Part shown: positions 1 to 6,125 of the stretch, piece by piece
Layout of the letters: each line of letters begins with the position of its first letter
Position numbering within the stretch: the first letter of the stretch is position 1
From: Deltaproteobacteria bacterium
GTDB lineage: Bacteria; Desulfobacterota; GWC2-55-46; UBA9637
Assembly: GCA_016234985.1 (NCBI GenBank)
Contig: JACRNK010000220.1
Location: 1-7,973 of the forward strand
Length of the DNA: 7,973 bases
Direction of reading: 5' to 3'
Made by a program: the position numbers and the translations under genes
Notes under the pieces: generated by a model
What the model was told of the DNA's origin: nothing
What the model saw: only the letters and a program-made list of their open reading frames with translations
The model's database searches: none

Positions 1-1942
1 AGGCATATCATCAGGCCCCATATCGTCTATGACTGTGTTTGATTCCGCCACCGAGGCCATCAAGCAAGGTGGCACAAGGCGCGGCGCCAACATGGGACTC
101 CTTCGCATAGCCCATCCTGACCTCATGCACTTCATAACCTGCAAAGAGGATAACAACAAGCTCAACAATTTCAATATCTCTGTTGCCATAACAGAGGATT
201 TTATGAAGGCTGTGGAGAAAGGCGAAGAATATGAACTCAAAAGCCCGAGGACAGGAAAGGCCGCAGGCAAGTTAAACGCAAAAGAGGTATTCGAAAAGAT
301 AGTCAATATGGCATGGAATAACGGCGACCCCGGAATAATCTTTATTGATAGAATCAACAGGGACAACCCGACCCCTCACATAGGCGAGATAGAATCCACG
401 AACCCGTGCGGGGAGCAGCCATTGCTTCCTTATGAGTCCTGCAATCTCGGCTCTATAAATCTGGCGAAGATGATGAAAAAAGCCGTGAGTGGTAAGTCGG
501 AAGTGGTAAGTGATAAAATAAGAACAACGCTTTCTACTCACGACTTACAACTTACAACTTACGAAATTGACTGGGATAAGCTGGAATACACCACAAAAGA
601 GGCGGTTCACTTTCTTGACAATGTAATAGATATGAACCGCTATCCCATTGCCCAGATTGAAAAGATGACAAAGGGCAACCGCAAGATAGGCCTCGGCGTC
701 ATGGGATTTGCGGATATGCTCGTGAGGCTCGGTATTCCGTATAATTCTCTTGAGGCGATAAAGGCCGCTGAAGATGTCATGGGCTTCATACAGGAAAAAG
801 GGAGGGAGGCGTCAATTGAGCTTGCTGAAAAGCGTGGCGCATTTCCAAACTATCAAGGCTCTATCTATAGCGACGGCAACAAGGTAAGAAACGCCACAGT
901 AACCACCATTGCCCCAACAGGCACTATCTCCATGATTGCAGGCTGCTCCTCAGGCATAGAGCCGATATTTGCGCTTGCATTTACAAGGAATGTGCTTGAC
1001 GGCGCAGAGCTTGTCGAGGCAAATCCTTTGTTTGAAGAGATTGCCAAAGAGCGCGGTTTTTATAGTCCTGAACTTATGAAGCAAATTGCAAAGACAGGCG
1101 GGCTGCATGATGTAAAAGGCGTGCCGGATGATATAAAGAAATTATTTGTCACCTCGCACGATATTACCCCGGACTGGCATATAAACATGCAGGCCGCATT
1201 CCAGAAATATACGGACAATGCGGTTTCAAAGACCGTCAACTTTTCCAATGAGGCAACGCCTGAAGATGTGGCAGATGTCTACTGGCTGGCCTATGAGCTT
1301 GACTGCAAGGGTGTTACGGTTTACAGAGACGGCTCAAGAGAAGTGCAGGTATTGAATAAAGGCGAGAAGAAGTCAGCAGTTGGAAACACCCTCCCAACTC
1401 CGAACCCTCAACTCCCAACTTATTTAACCCCCAAGCCCAGAGGCGAGGTTACATTCGGCGCAACGAGGAAGATGAAGACAGGGTGCGGAAATCTCTATGT
1501 GACCATCAATGAGGATGAGGAGGGAAGGCCGTTTGAAATCTTCACGCAAATCGGCAAGGCAGGCGGATGCGCTGCATCGCAGTGCGAGGCCATAGGAAGA
1601 ATGGCATCCCTTGTGCTGCGGAGCGGAATACAGGCGGAAGAGGTTGTTAAACAGATGCGGGGCATAAGCTGCCATGTGCCTGTTGGTTACGGCAAAGAAA
1701 AGATATTATCCTGCTCGGATGCTGTTGCCAGGGCAATGGATTGGTATGTCAGCTATAAACGACAGACAGGGGTCAGGAGTCAGGAGTCAGGAGTAAATGC
1801 CTACCACTCGACGCTCGCCACTTTCCATATAAGCGAAGGGGTTGATGTTTTCCAGAGAGGCGCATGCCCTGACTGCGGCGCGCAGATGCAGTATGAGGAA
1901 GGCTGCGCCAAGTGCAACTGCGGTTATTCGGATTGCGGGTGA
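1..1942 (+). CDS. nrdJ: Adenosylcobalamin-dependent (class II) ribonucleoside-diphosphate reductase, 3' part
   Basis: The enzyme reduces ribonucleotides to deoxyribonucleotides in the cytoplasm using a B12-derived radical, without needing oxygen. The gene is cut by the left edge: the open frame runs in from codon 2-4, so the ATG at position 29 is an internal Met and not the start. Numbering from that Met, the radical-cysteine loop NPCGE is at 125-129, a second active-site stretch (APTGTIS...SSGIEP) at about 295-312, a TSCPD domain at about 475-575, and a C-terminal zinc ribbon with C613, C616, C626 and C629. The tail cysteines C631 and C636 resemble the redox pair that re-reduces the active site. 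Three translated repeat tracts (about residues 153-178, 455-465 and 582-599) interrupt otherwise conserved sequence. The first lies between NLGSINLAKM and the IDWDKL helix; the other two lie in interdomain linkers. Family assignment is firm. Whether the repeat-bearing protein is fully active is not known. Confidence 0.95.
   Translation, partial: GISSGPISSMTVFDSATEAIKQGGTRRGANMGLLRIAHPDLMHFITCKEDNNKLNNFNISVAITEDFMKAVEKGEEYELKSPRTGKAAGKLNAKEVFEKIVNMAWNNGDPGIIFIDRINRDNPTPHIGEIESTNPCGEQPLLPYESCNLGSINLAKMMKKAVSGKSEVVSDKIRTTLSTHDLQLTTYEIDWDKLEYTTKEAVHFLDNVIDMNRYPIAQIEKMTKGNRKIGLGVMGFADMLVRLGIPYNSLEAIKAAEDVMGFIQEKGREASIELAEKRGAFPNYQGSIYSDGNKVRNATVTTIAPTGTISMIAGCSSGIEPIFALAFTRNVLDGAELVEANPLFEEIAKERGFYSPELMKQIAKTGGLHDVKGVPDDIKKLFVTSHDITPDWHINMQAAFQKYTDNAVSKTVNFSNEATPEDVADVYWLAYELDCKGVTVYRDGSREVQVLNKGEKKSAVGNTLPTPNPQLPTYLTPKPRGEVTFGATRKMKTGCGNLYVTINEDEEGRPFEIFTQIGKAGGCAASQCEAIGRMASLVLRSGIQAEEVVKQMRGISCHVPVGYGKEKILSCSDAVARAMDWYVSYKRQTGVRSQESGVNAYHSTLATFHISEGVDVFQRGACPDCGAQMQYEEGCAKCNCGYSDCG
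485..562. repeat. Heptad-repeat inverted element inside nrdJ
   Basis: The left arm (485-511) is a run of variants of GTAAGTN with a 7-bp period. The right arm (536-562) is its imperfect reverse complement, ending in repeated ACTTACA units. Aligning the arms gives 21 matches in 27 positions around a 24-nt loop. The whole unit is 78 nt, exactly 26 codons, so it keeps the reductase frame and adds about 26 residues. The tandem period and hairpin are visible directly. That it is an inserted mobile or expanded element is inferred from its position inside a conserved region. Confidence 0.75.
1391..1420. repeat. Heptad tract CTCCCAA-like inside nrdJ
   Basis: Four consecutive 7-bp units (CTCCCAA, CTCCGAA, CCCTCAA, CTCCCAA) plus a partial unit encode a Pro/Gln/Thr-rich linker just before the TSCPD domain. 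AGTTGG at 1378-1383 can pair with CCAACT at 1394-1399, which may be the remnant of a left arm. Confidence 0.6.
1772..1824. repeat. Perfect GTCAGGA x3 tract with a degenerate 7-bp-period right half, inside nrdJ
   Basis: Three perfect GTCAGGA units occupy 1772-1792. A second set with the same period follows (CCACTCG, ACGCTCG, CCACTTT at 1804-1824). Together they encode the linker between the TSCPD domain and the C-terminal zinc ribbon. The unit length is not a multiple of three, so gain or loss of one unit shifts the frame. Confidence 0.7.
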
Positions 1943-2001
1943 TGGTATTCGCGCTGAAAAACGCCCATCTGTTTTATCAGAATTGAAGGTTTGCCTTACA
2001 C

Positions 2002-2073
2002 TGTAGCTGCCCAATTCATTGGGCGTATTGAAAAACGCCGATAAATCGGCAGGCTACAATTGCCTTACATCTG
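2002..2073. repeat. Dispersed palindromic intergenic repeat, copy 1
   Basis: The core at 2002-2058 starts TGTAG and ends CTACA. Its two halves are imperfect reverse complements, so it can fold as one long hairpin. Each half is also a small hairpin by itself: GCCCAA-TTCA-TTGGGC (2009-2024) and GCCGAT-AA-ATCGGC (2037-2050). Similarity to copy 2 continues to the CCTTACATCTG at 2063-2073. The copy lies in the 204-nt gap after nrdJ, which otherwise shows no gene. A 10-bp direct repeat TTGCCTTACA (1991-2000 and 2060-2069) flanks the core. No transposase is present, so a non-autonomous MITE- or REP-like element is the likeliest class. Confidence 0.8.
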
Positions 2074-2146
2074 TGCGATTTTTGAGCGTGAAGATGGTGT
2101 AAATAAAGTCGCTAATAACTTTTAGGGGTATAAAGGTTGAACTTGT

Positions 2147-3004
2147 ATGCTTGTAGCAAATAATCAAAAAGGAAATAGATGCAAGGCTTGGTTAACGGAG
2201 AAGCCAGAATGCCCTTTTTATTGTCCAAAATGTCAAGAAGCAGTCATTTTAAAAAAAGGAAGAATCAAGGCTCATCACTTTGCGCACAAACCACCTGTGA
2301 CTTGCCAATACGGCACAGGAGAATCACAAAAACACTGGAAAGCAAAAAAGGCTATTTACGAGGCATTAGTAGACCATCCCCATTGTAAAAAATGTGATTT
2401 AGAGCGAATGTTAGACGGTGTGAGGCCAGATGTTAGTCTGTATATAAACAACGTGCCAGTTGCTATTGAATTCCAAAATAGCACAATAGAGATTGAGGAA
2501 ATTAAAAGAAGAGCACATCGCTATTTACAACTTGGTATCCATTTAATATGGCTTATGCCGGAATGCAAGCCTTCAGGTTTTAAGGAAGCAGATGATGGAA
2601 AGAAGACAATTTATAGACCTCAAATATGGCAAAAATATCTTCAAAACATGTATTATGGGAGGTTGTATTATTGGCAGGAGGGGGCAATAGTTAGTCCAGT
2701 GCATCTATTGCCATATAAGCATTATGTAGAACGAGGAAATTGGGTAGATGATTTTTATGATGAAAGTGGAGAAGACCTAGAGGGAACCAATTGGCATGAG
2801 GAGCATTATTATGACGCAGATTATGGTGGATATCATAAAATGTCAAAAACAAAAAAAGAGGTTATATATCCCGAGAATAACACGGATAGGTTATTACATA
2901 TTGCCGATGATTTTCGTCCAGCAGAGACGAAACCATTCACTGCAAAGAATTGGCATATTCCAAAAAGTCTAATATGGCTCGATAGGCTAAAAAAATGGTG
3001 GTGA
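2147..3004 (+). CDS. CoiA-like nuclease-domain protein
   Basis: Competence protein CoiA and its relatives carry an N-terminal zinc-ribbon-like region and a PD-(D/E)XK-type nuclease domain thought to act on DNA during uptake or recombination. This protein has that order: a CPKC pair (C26, C29), HFAH at 44-47, an ESxxH helix (E59-H63), RPDV at 93-96 with D95, the AIEFQNS strand at 106-112 with E108 and Q110, then R121/R122, Y126 and GIHLIWL at 130-136. The region after about residue 150 is rich in Tyr, Trp and acidic residues and was not recognised. The ATG at 2147 follows AAAGG at 2132-2136 with 10 nt spacing, and an in-frame stop at 2138-2140 excludes an earlier start. Codon use is more AT-rich than in nrdJ. 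No other competence gene is nearby, so a role in defence or as genomic-island cargo is as plausible as transformation. The family call is good; the biological role is open. Confidence 0.82.
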   Translation: MLVANNQKGNRCKAWLTEKPECPFYCPKCQEAVILKKGRIKAHHFAHKPPVTCQYGTGESQKHWKAKKAIYEALVDHPHCKKCDLERMLDGVRPDVSLYINNVPVAIEFQNSTIEIEEIKRRAHRYLQLGIHLIWLMPECKPSGFKEADDGKKTIYRPQIWQKYLQNMYYGRLYYWQEGAIVSPVHLLPYKHYVERGNWVDDFYDESGEDLEGTNWHEEHYYDADYGGYHKMSKTKKEVIYPENNTDRLLHIADDFRPAETKPFTAKNWHIPKSLIWLDRLKKWW

Positions 3005-3136
3005 GCAGCATATACCAAACTACTCTCTCATGGAAGCAGATTCATATTTGTCGTATGCAAAGCCTATATCTTGATTTGGGCAGTATATAGAACATAGGGT
3101 AGAAGTTTTTTGGGGATAGCAATTTGTTAGTCTCAA

Positions 3137-3144
3137 AGAGGAGG
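3137..3144 (+). promoter_or_regulatory. Strong ribosome binding site that fixes the start at 3151
   Basis: AGAGGAGG lies 6 nt before ATG 3151. It sits downstream of the in-frame TTG at 3124, which makes that TTG an unlikely start. Confidence 0.75.
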
Positions 3145-3150
3145 AAAAAT

Positions 3151-3402
3151 ATGGGAACACTATTTCACTATGGAGAAATGCTTCCAGCATCTGATGCGGA
3201 GTCGCAAAACAAACCTAGAAGCAAAAGACATGTGGAAATATTTACGAGCAGTGGCGATCATGAAATTCACTTGCGGCTAGGTAAATTAAATCATGAGCAT
3301 ATGGGTAACGGGTATTCCGTCCAGCTCAGTGCAAAAGATGCAAGAGAACTACTGGAAGGTCTTGAAAGAGCAATGAATTATGTCGGCTACAAAACCACTT
3401 AA
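3151..3402 (+). CDS. Small protein of unknown function, 83 aa
   Basis: I do not recognise this family. The protein begins MGTLFHYGEM and has a charged, probably flexible stretch (SQNKPRSKR). Predicted beta-type sequence follows (HVEIFTSS, EIHLRLG, GYSVQLS), then an amphipathic helix (AKDARELLEGLERAMNYV). The pattern of strands followed by one helix suggests a compact alpha/beta fold. There is no signal peptide, membrane segment, cysteine motif or evident helix-turn-helix. It lies 146 nt after the CoiA-like gene and 113 nt before the methyltransferase, each with its own gap, so it may be a separate transcription unit. The excellent ribosome binding site supports a real, translated gene. It could be a regulator or accessory of the neighbouring restriction system, but nothing in the sequence shows that. 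Confidence 0.7.
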   Translation: MGTLFHYGEMLPASDAESQNKPRSKRHVEIFTSSGDHEIHLRLGKLNHEHMGNGYSVQLSAKDARELLEGLERAMNYVGYKTT

Positions 3403-3429
3403 GAATAAACTGGACAGACTTATTTACTG

Positions 3430-3458
3430 TTCACGCTCAAAAATAATACGGATACAAT
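3430..3458 (+). promoter_or_regulatory. Candidate sigma-70-type promoter for the restriction-modification operon
   Basis: TTCACG (3430-3435) and TACAAT (3453-3458) are separated by 17 nt, matching 4/6 and 5/6 of the -35 and -10 consensus. Transcription would begin about 50 nt before the methyltransferase ATG. Assigned by eye only. Confidence 0.45.
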
Positions 3459-3515
3459 GTGGCAAGATTAGAAAAAGGGAACTAAATTTATTTATTTTTA
3501 TGTGTTTTTACAACC

Positions 3516-4988
3516 ATGAAAAACGCCAGAACTAAAATATACGAAGAAGCTTCCGAATCCTGTTGTATCGCAACTCTGAGCCAGTGCAGAAGTTGTAAAG
3601 AGAAAAATACCTGTCTTATTTTGAGAGACCAGCTTTCTTTTTATAACCGTTTAGGCATATCCCAGATTGATGACGCCATAGACTCCAATTCTTTAAATAG
3701 CATAAAGCACCTATGGAAAGATTCGGTCAGAACAAAGAGATACGACCCAAGTTGGAATTATTCAGAAGATAATACACGCGCTTATACCCATGCCATCCAC
3801 CCCTATCCTGCAATGATGATTCCGCAAGTGGCAGGAAGACTCATTGATATGTATGCAAAACCAAAAGCTGTTGTGTTAGATCCCTTCTCTGGTTCCGGTT
3901 CTGTCCTGTTAGAGGCATTTATACGAGGCTATGATTCTTATGGCATCGATATTAACCCCCTTTCACTTTTGATAAGCAGAGTTAAAACAACGCCGCTTAA
4001 TTATAAAGATTTGCAAATTGAGTTGAAAAAAATACTAAAAAAAGCATCTCTTATAACGAATACAAAAAAACCTAATTTTTTTAATATTGATTATTGGTTT
4101 AAACCAGAAGTTGCATCTCAATTGACAGCATTGCAAGCAGCAGTAAATTCAATTAACGATAAACCTGTCCCCGCAGGCTTTAAGCGGGGAAAGGTAAAAG
4201 ATTTTTTCAAGGTTGTGTTTAGTTTTACAGTAAGGGCGGCCTCTAATACAAGAAATGGCGAATTTAAGCTATACCGTATTGATGACGATAAACTAAAAAA
4301 CTACAGCCCAGATGCATTTGAAATATTCAAGAAAAGGGCTGAGGAGAATATCGCATCCATAGCAGGTTTATGGGAAAAATATAGCCGCAGCAAGACCAAA
4401 GTAAATATTTTAAATGAAGATGCCCGTCATAGAACGAGCATTAAAGACAGAAAAGTTGATATTGTAGTAACTTCTCCCCCTTATGGTGATTCAAAAACTA
4501 CCGTGGCCTACGGTCAGTTTTCGAGACTCTCTTTACAGTGGTTAGGATTTGAAGGAGAAGATATAGATATAGATAATCGGTCTTTAGGGGGACGATTAGA
4601 TGTTAAAAATCTTCACTTGGGATATGCCTCTCTAAATTTGAGATATGCCTTGGATTTAGTCTCACGGGCTGACAAAAAGAGGGCAAGAGAGGTTCTGGCT
4701 TTTTATGTTGATTTAAATAAATGCTTCATGGAGTTATGCCGGGTTATAAAAAAGGGCGGTATGTTGTGCATGGTTGTCGGCAATAGGACTGTAAAAGGGG
4801 TTCAACTGCCAACTGATGAGATAGCAGCGGATTTTGGAGAGTCTGCCGGTTTTAAACATATAGAGACTATTATCAGAAAAATTCCTAACAAGAGAATGCC
4901 CTCAAAAAACAGTCCTACGAATGAGCCCGGCGTCTTAGGTTCAACCATGACTGAAGAATATATCGTAATAATGGAAAGGGCGGCATGA
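3516..4988 (+). CDS. SPPY-type amino DNA methyltransferase of a restriction-modification system (N4-cytosine or N6-adenine)
   Basis: The enzyme transfers a methyl group from S-adenosylmethionine to an exocyclic amino group in a DNA site, protecting it from the partner endonuclease. Motif X-like HPYPAMMIPQVAGRLI is at 95-110, SAM-binding motif I LDPFSGSGSV at 121-130, the acidic strand GIDINP at 143-148, catalytic motif IV TSPPYG at 319-324, and a late core strand (RVIKKGGMLCMVVGN) at 409-423. The X-I-IV order, with about 190 residues between I and IV, leaves room for a target-recognition region there (alpha-like order). TSPPY favours N4-cytosine but does not prove it. An N-terminal cysteine cluster (C17, C24, C27, C33) could bind a metal. 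The ATG at 3516 has no clear ribosome binding site; an in-frame stop at 3483-3485 and no start codon in between rule out an earlier one. The gene ends in an ATGA overlap with the endonuclease gene. No control (C) protein was seen. Confidence 0.9.
   Translation: MKNARTKIYEEASESCCIATLSQCRSCKEKNTCLILRDQLSFYNRLGISQIDDAIDSNSLNSIKHLWKDSVRTKRYDPSWNYSEDNTRAYTHAIHPYPAMMIPQVAGRLIDMYAKPKAVVLDPFSGSGSVLLEAFIRGYDSYGIDINPLSLLISRVKTTPLNYKDLQIELKKILKKASLITNTKKPNFFNIDYWFKPEVASQLTALQAAVNSINDKPVPAGFKRGKVKDFFKVVFSFTVRAASNTRNGEFKLYRIDDDKLKNYSPDAFEIFKKRAEENIASIAGLWEKYSRSKTKVNILNEDARHRTSIKDRKVDIVVTSPPYGDSKTTVAYGQFSRLSLQWLGFEGEDIDIDNRSLGGRLDVKNLHLGYASLNLRYALDLVSRADKKRAREVLAFYVDLNKCFMELCRVIKKGGMLCMVVGNRTVKGVQLPTDEIAADFGESAGFKHIETIIRKIPNKRMPSKNSPTNEPGVLGSTMTEEYIVIMERAA
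4164..4194. repeat. GC-rich hairpin inside the methyltransferase gene
   Basis: TCCCCGC (4168-4174) pairs with GCGGGGA (4184-4190) over a 9-nt loop. After one mismatch, CCT (4164-4166) pairs with AGG (4192-4194), giving 10 of 11 pairs. It stands out in an AT-rich gene and encodes a short stretch (PVPAGFKRGK) in the variable region between motifs I and IV. It may be a small inserted palindrome. Confidence 0.5.
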
Positions 4989-5863
4989 ACATTAAAAGCG
5001 AGTTACAGGGAGTAAAAGGTCTTTTAAATAAGTTGAGAGATAGTCACATGCCATCAGGAAATATTATTGCCCATGAAGCAATAAAAAAATTAGGATATAC
5101 TGCCAGTCGAATAACAAAAGATGAGGTTAGGAATGGATTTAATACCCTCTTATTTAATGCTTTGATTGAAGAGTGGAAGGTTTTTCAAAAATATGAAAAA
5201 GAGTTTTACAAGAGTAAGATTATTCCTTCAATCTTTGAGTTGATTGAAAAGCGCAAAAAGGAATTTCCTATCTGTCAGTCTCTCATTAAAAATATCAAAA
5301 CTGCCATAGTCAAAAAGAACAGAATAAAAGATTCAGAATGGCTTATTGCCTTTCTTTCAAAATCTTTATTTGAATATTATGAGGCATTATTTCAAAGCCT
5401 GCATCAGTCTCGAAGGAGCAGAGCCGGTGGGAGTTTCCAATATCAGATAGAGAATTTGTTTAACCTTGCAGGTTTTCCTTTTGCTAAACAAACCAGACTC
5501 AATGGCCCAGTAGATTTTTTATTGCCGTCGGAAAATTATTTCAGCCAATATAGGCATGATGCCATCATTCTCTCTGTAAAAAGGACGTTAAGGGAAAGAT
5601 GGCAACAGGCAATTGCAGAATTGCAAGCAGCACGAGTTGGGCGCATATATTTAGCAACAGCAGAAATTGATAAAAATAAAATTCGCGAACGTGATTTAGA
5701 TAGGATGGACAGCCTTAATGTTACACTTGTAGTTTTTGACAATATAAAAATGGAAAAATTTCAGAAGAGAAATACAGTCATAGGATATAGTGAGTTCATT
5801 AATACTAATGTTTTATCTGCTGAAAGCCTTTGGATTAGACGAGGGGTATCGTCACTACGTTGA
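4985..5863 (+). CDS. Type II restriction endonuclease, EcoRII C-terminal/PspGI-like
   Basis: This is the predicted DNA-cleaving partner of the upstream methyltransferase; it would cut unmethylated foreign DNA. The N-terminal ~135 residues are mostly helical and not recognised. The C-terminal part matches the EcoRII catalytic domain pattern. The RRSRAGGS recognition-type motif is at 143-150, followed by E156; then GPVDFLLPS at 174-182 with D177, LSVKRTLRERW at 196-206 with K199 and R205, and a core strand RIYLATAE at 220-227. The D...(S)xK spacing and the RSRAG...E motif are shared by EcoRII, PspGI and related enzymes that recognise CC-GG-type sites, so a CCWGG- or CCNGG-like target is a reasonable guess. 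The length of 292 aa is close to the single-domain PspGI type and shorter than full EcoRII, which has an extra effector domain. Its ATG overlaps the methyltransferase stop by 4 nt (ATGA), so translation is probably coupled. The start is well defined by that overlap. Confidence 0.87.
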   Translation: MNIKSELQGVKGLLNKLRDSHMPSGNIIAHEAIKKLGYTASRITKDEVRNGFNTLLFNALIEEWKVFQKYEKEFYKSKIIPSIFELIEKRKKEFPICQSLIKNIKTAIVKKNRIKDSEWLIAFLSKSLFEYYEALFQSLHQSRRSRAGGSFQYQIENLFNLAGFPFAKQTRLNGPVDFLLPSENYFSQYRHDAIILSVKRTLRERWQQAIAELQAARVGRIYLATAEIDKNKIRERDLDRMDSLNVTLVVFDNIKMEKFQKRNTVIGYSEFINTNVLSAESLWIRRGVSSLR

Positions 5864-5923
5864 CAGCTTGTTTCTGAGTAGCATCATGAAGGTATAGGAA
5901 TGACGCACGGAAGGGAAGCTCAG

Positions 5924-6109
5924 ATGGCCAGAACTTCAAAAATTATCTACTCAATAAATATCGAAGATATTCAGAATGTCGCCGAAGAAGAACTCGGGAG
6001 AAAACTTTCTAAAAAAGAGATCAAAATCGTTGAAGATAAAATCGGCGATTATATAGATTGGTATGGCGCTATTGATATGGCCGTGCAGCATTTAAATCTC
6101 AGTAAATAA
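5924..6109 (+). CDS. Small conserved hypothetical protein, 61 aa
   Basis: The protein MARTSKIIYSINIEDIQNV... is highly charged and mainly helical. It resembles a widespread group of short bacterial proteins that share the pattern INxEDIQNVAEEELGR..LxxxEIKIVEDKxGDYIDWY. Their function is not known to me. There are no cysteines, membrane segments or signal peptide. Two starts are possible: ATG 5924, preceded by GGAAGGGAAG (5909-5918), and ATG 5900, preceded by AAGG (5889-5892) with 7 nt spacing. The later one is preferred because the conserved part begins soon after it, but the earlier would add only 8 residues. The stop lies 16 nt before dcd, so the two are probably co-transcribed. Base composition is intermediate between the restriction genes and dcd. 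Confidence 0.75.
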   Translation: MARTSKIIYSINIEDIQNVAEEELGRKLSKKEIKIVEDKIGDYIDWYGAIDMAVQHLNLSK

Positions 6110-6125
6110 ACTTGCGAGGTTAATA

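Noticed and set aside
485..562. Intron or intein in nrdJ
   Set aside because: The segment is only 78 nt, keeps the frame, and has no intein splice-motif residues; it is a hairpin of tandem heptads.
1424..1675. Minus-strand open frames opposite nrdJ, dcd and the other genes
   Set aside because: They lie wholly opposite confidently identified genes, have no family resemblance and look like antisense shadows.
1954..1980. Possible rho-independent terminator after nrdJ
   Set aside because: Pairing of CTGAAAA with TTTTATCAG is short, interrupted, AT-rich and lacks a following T tract.
1991..2069. 10-bp direct repeat TTGCCTTACA flanking palindrome copy 1, as a target-site duplication
   Set aside because: The right-hand copy lies inside sequence that is also conserved after palindrome copy 2 (TCACCTTGCA at 7901-7910), so it is probably part of the repeat family and not a duplicated target. 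Copy 2 has no matching left flank.
3124..3150. TTG at 3124 as the start of the 83-aa gene
   Set aside because: The AGAGGAGG at 3137-3144 lies downstream of it and is ideally spaced for ATG 3151.
3151..3402. Restriction controller (C) protein
   Set aside because: C proteins have a recognisable Xre-type helix-turn-helix; none is visible here.
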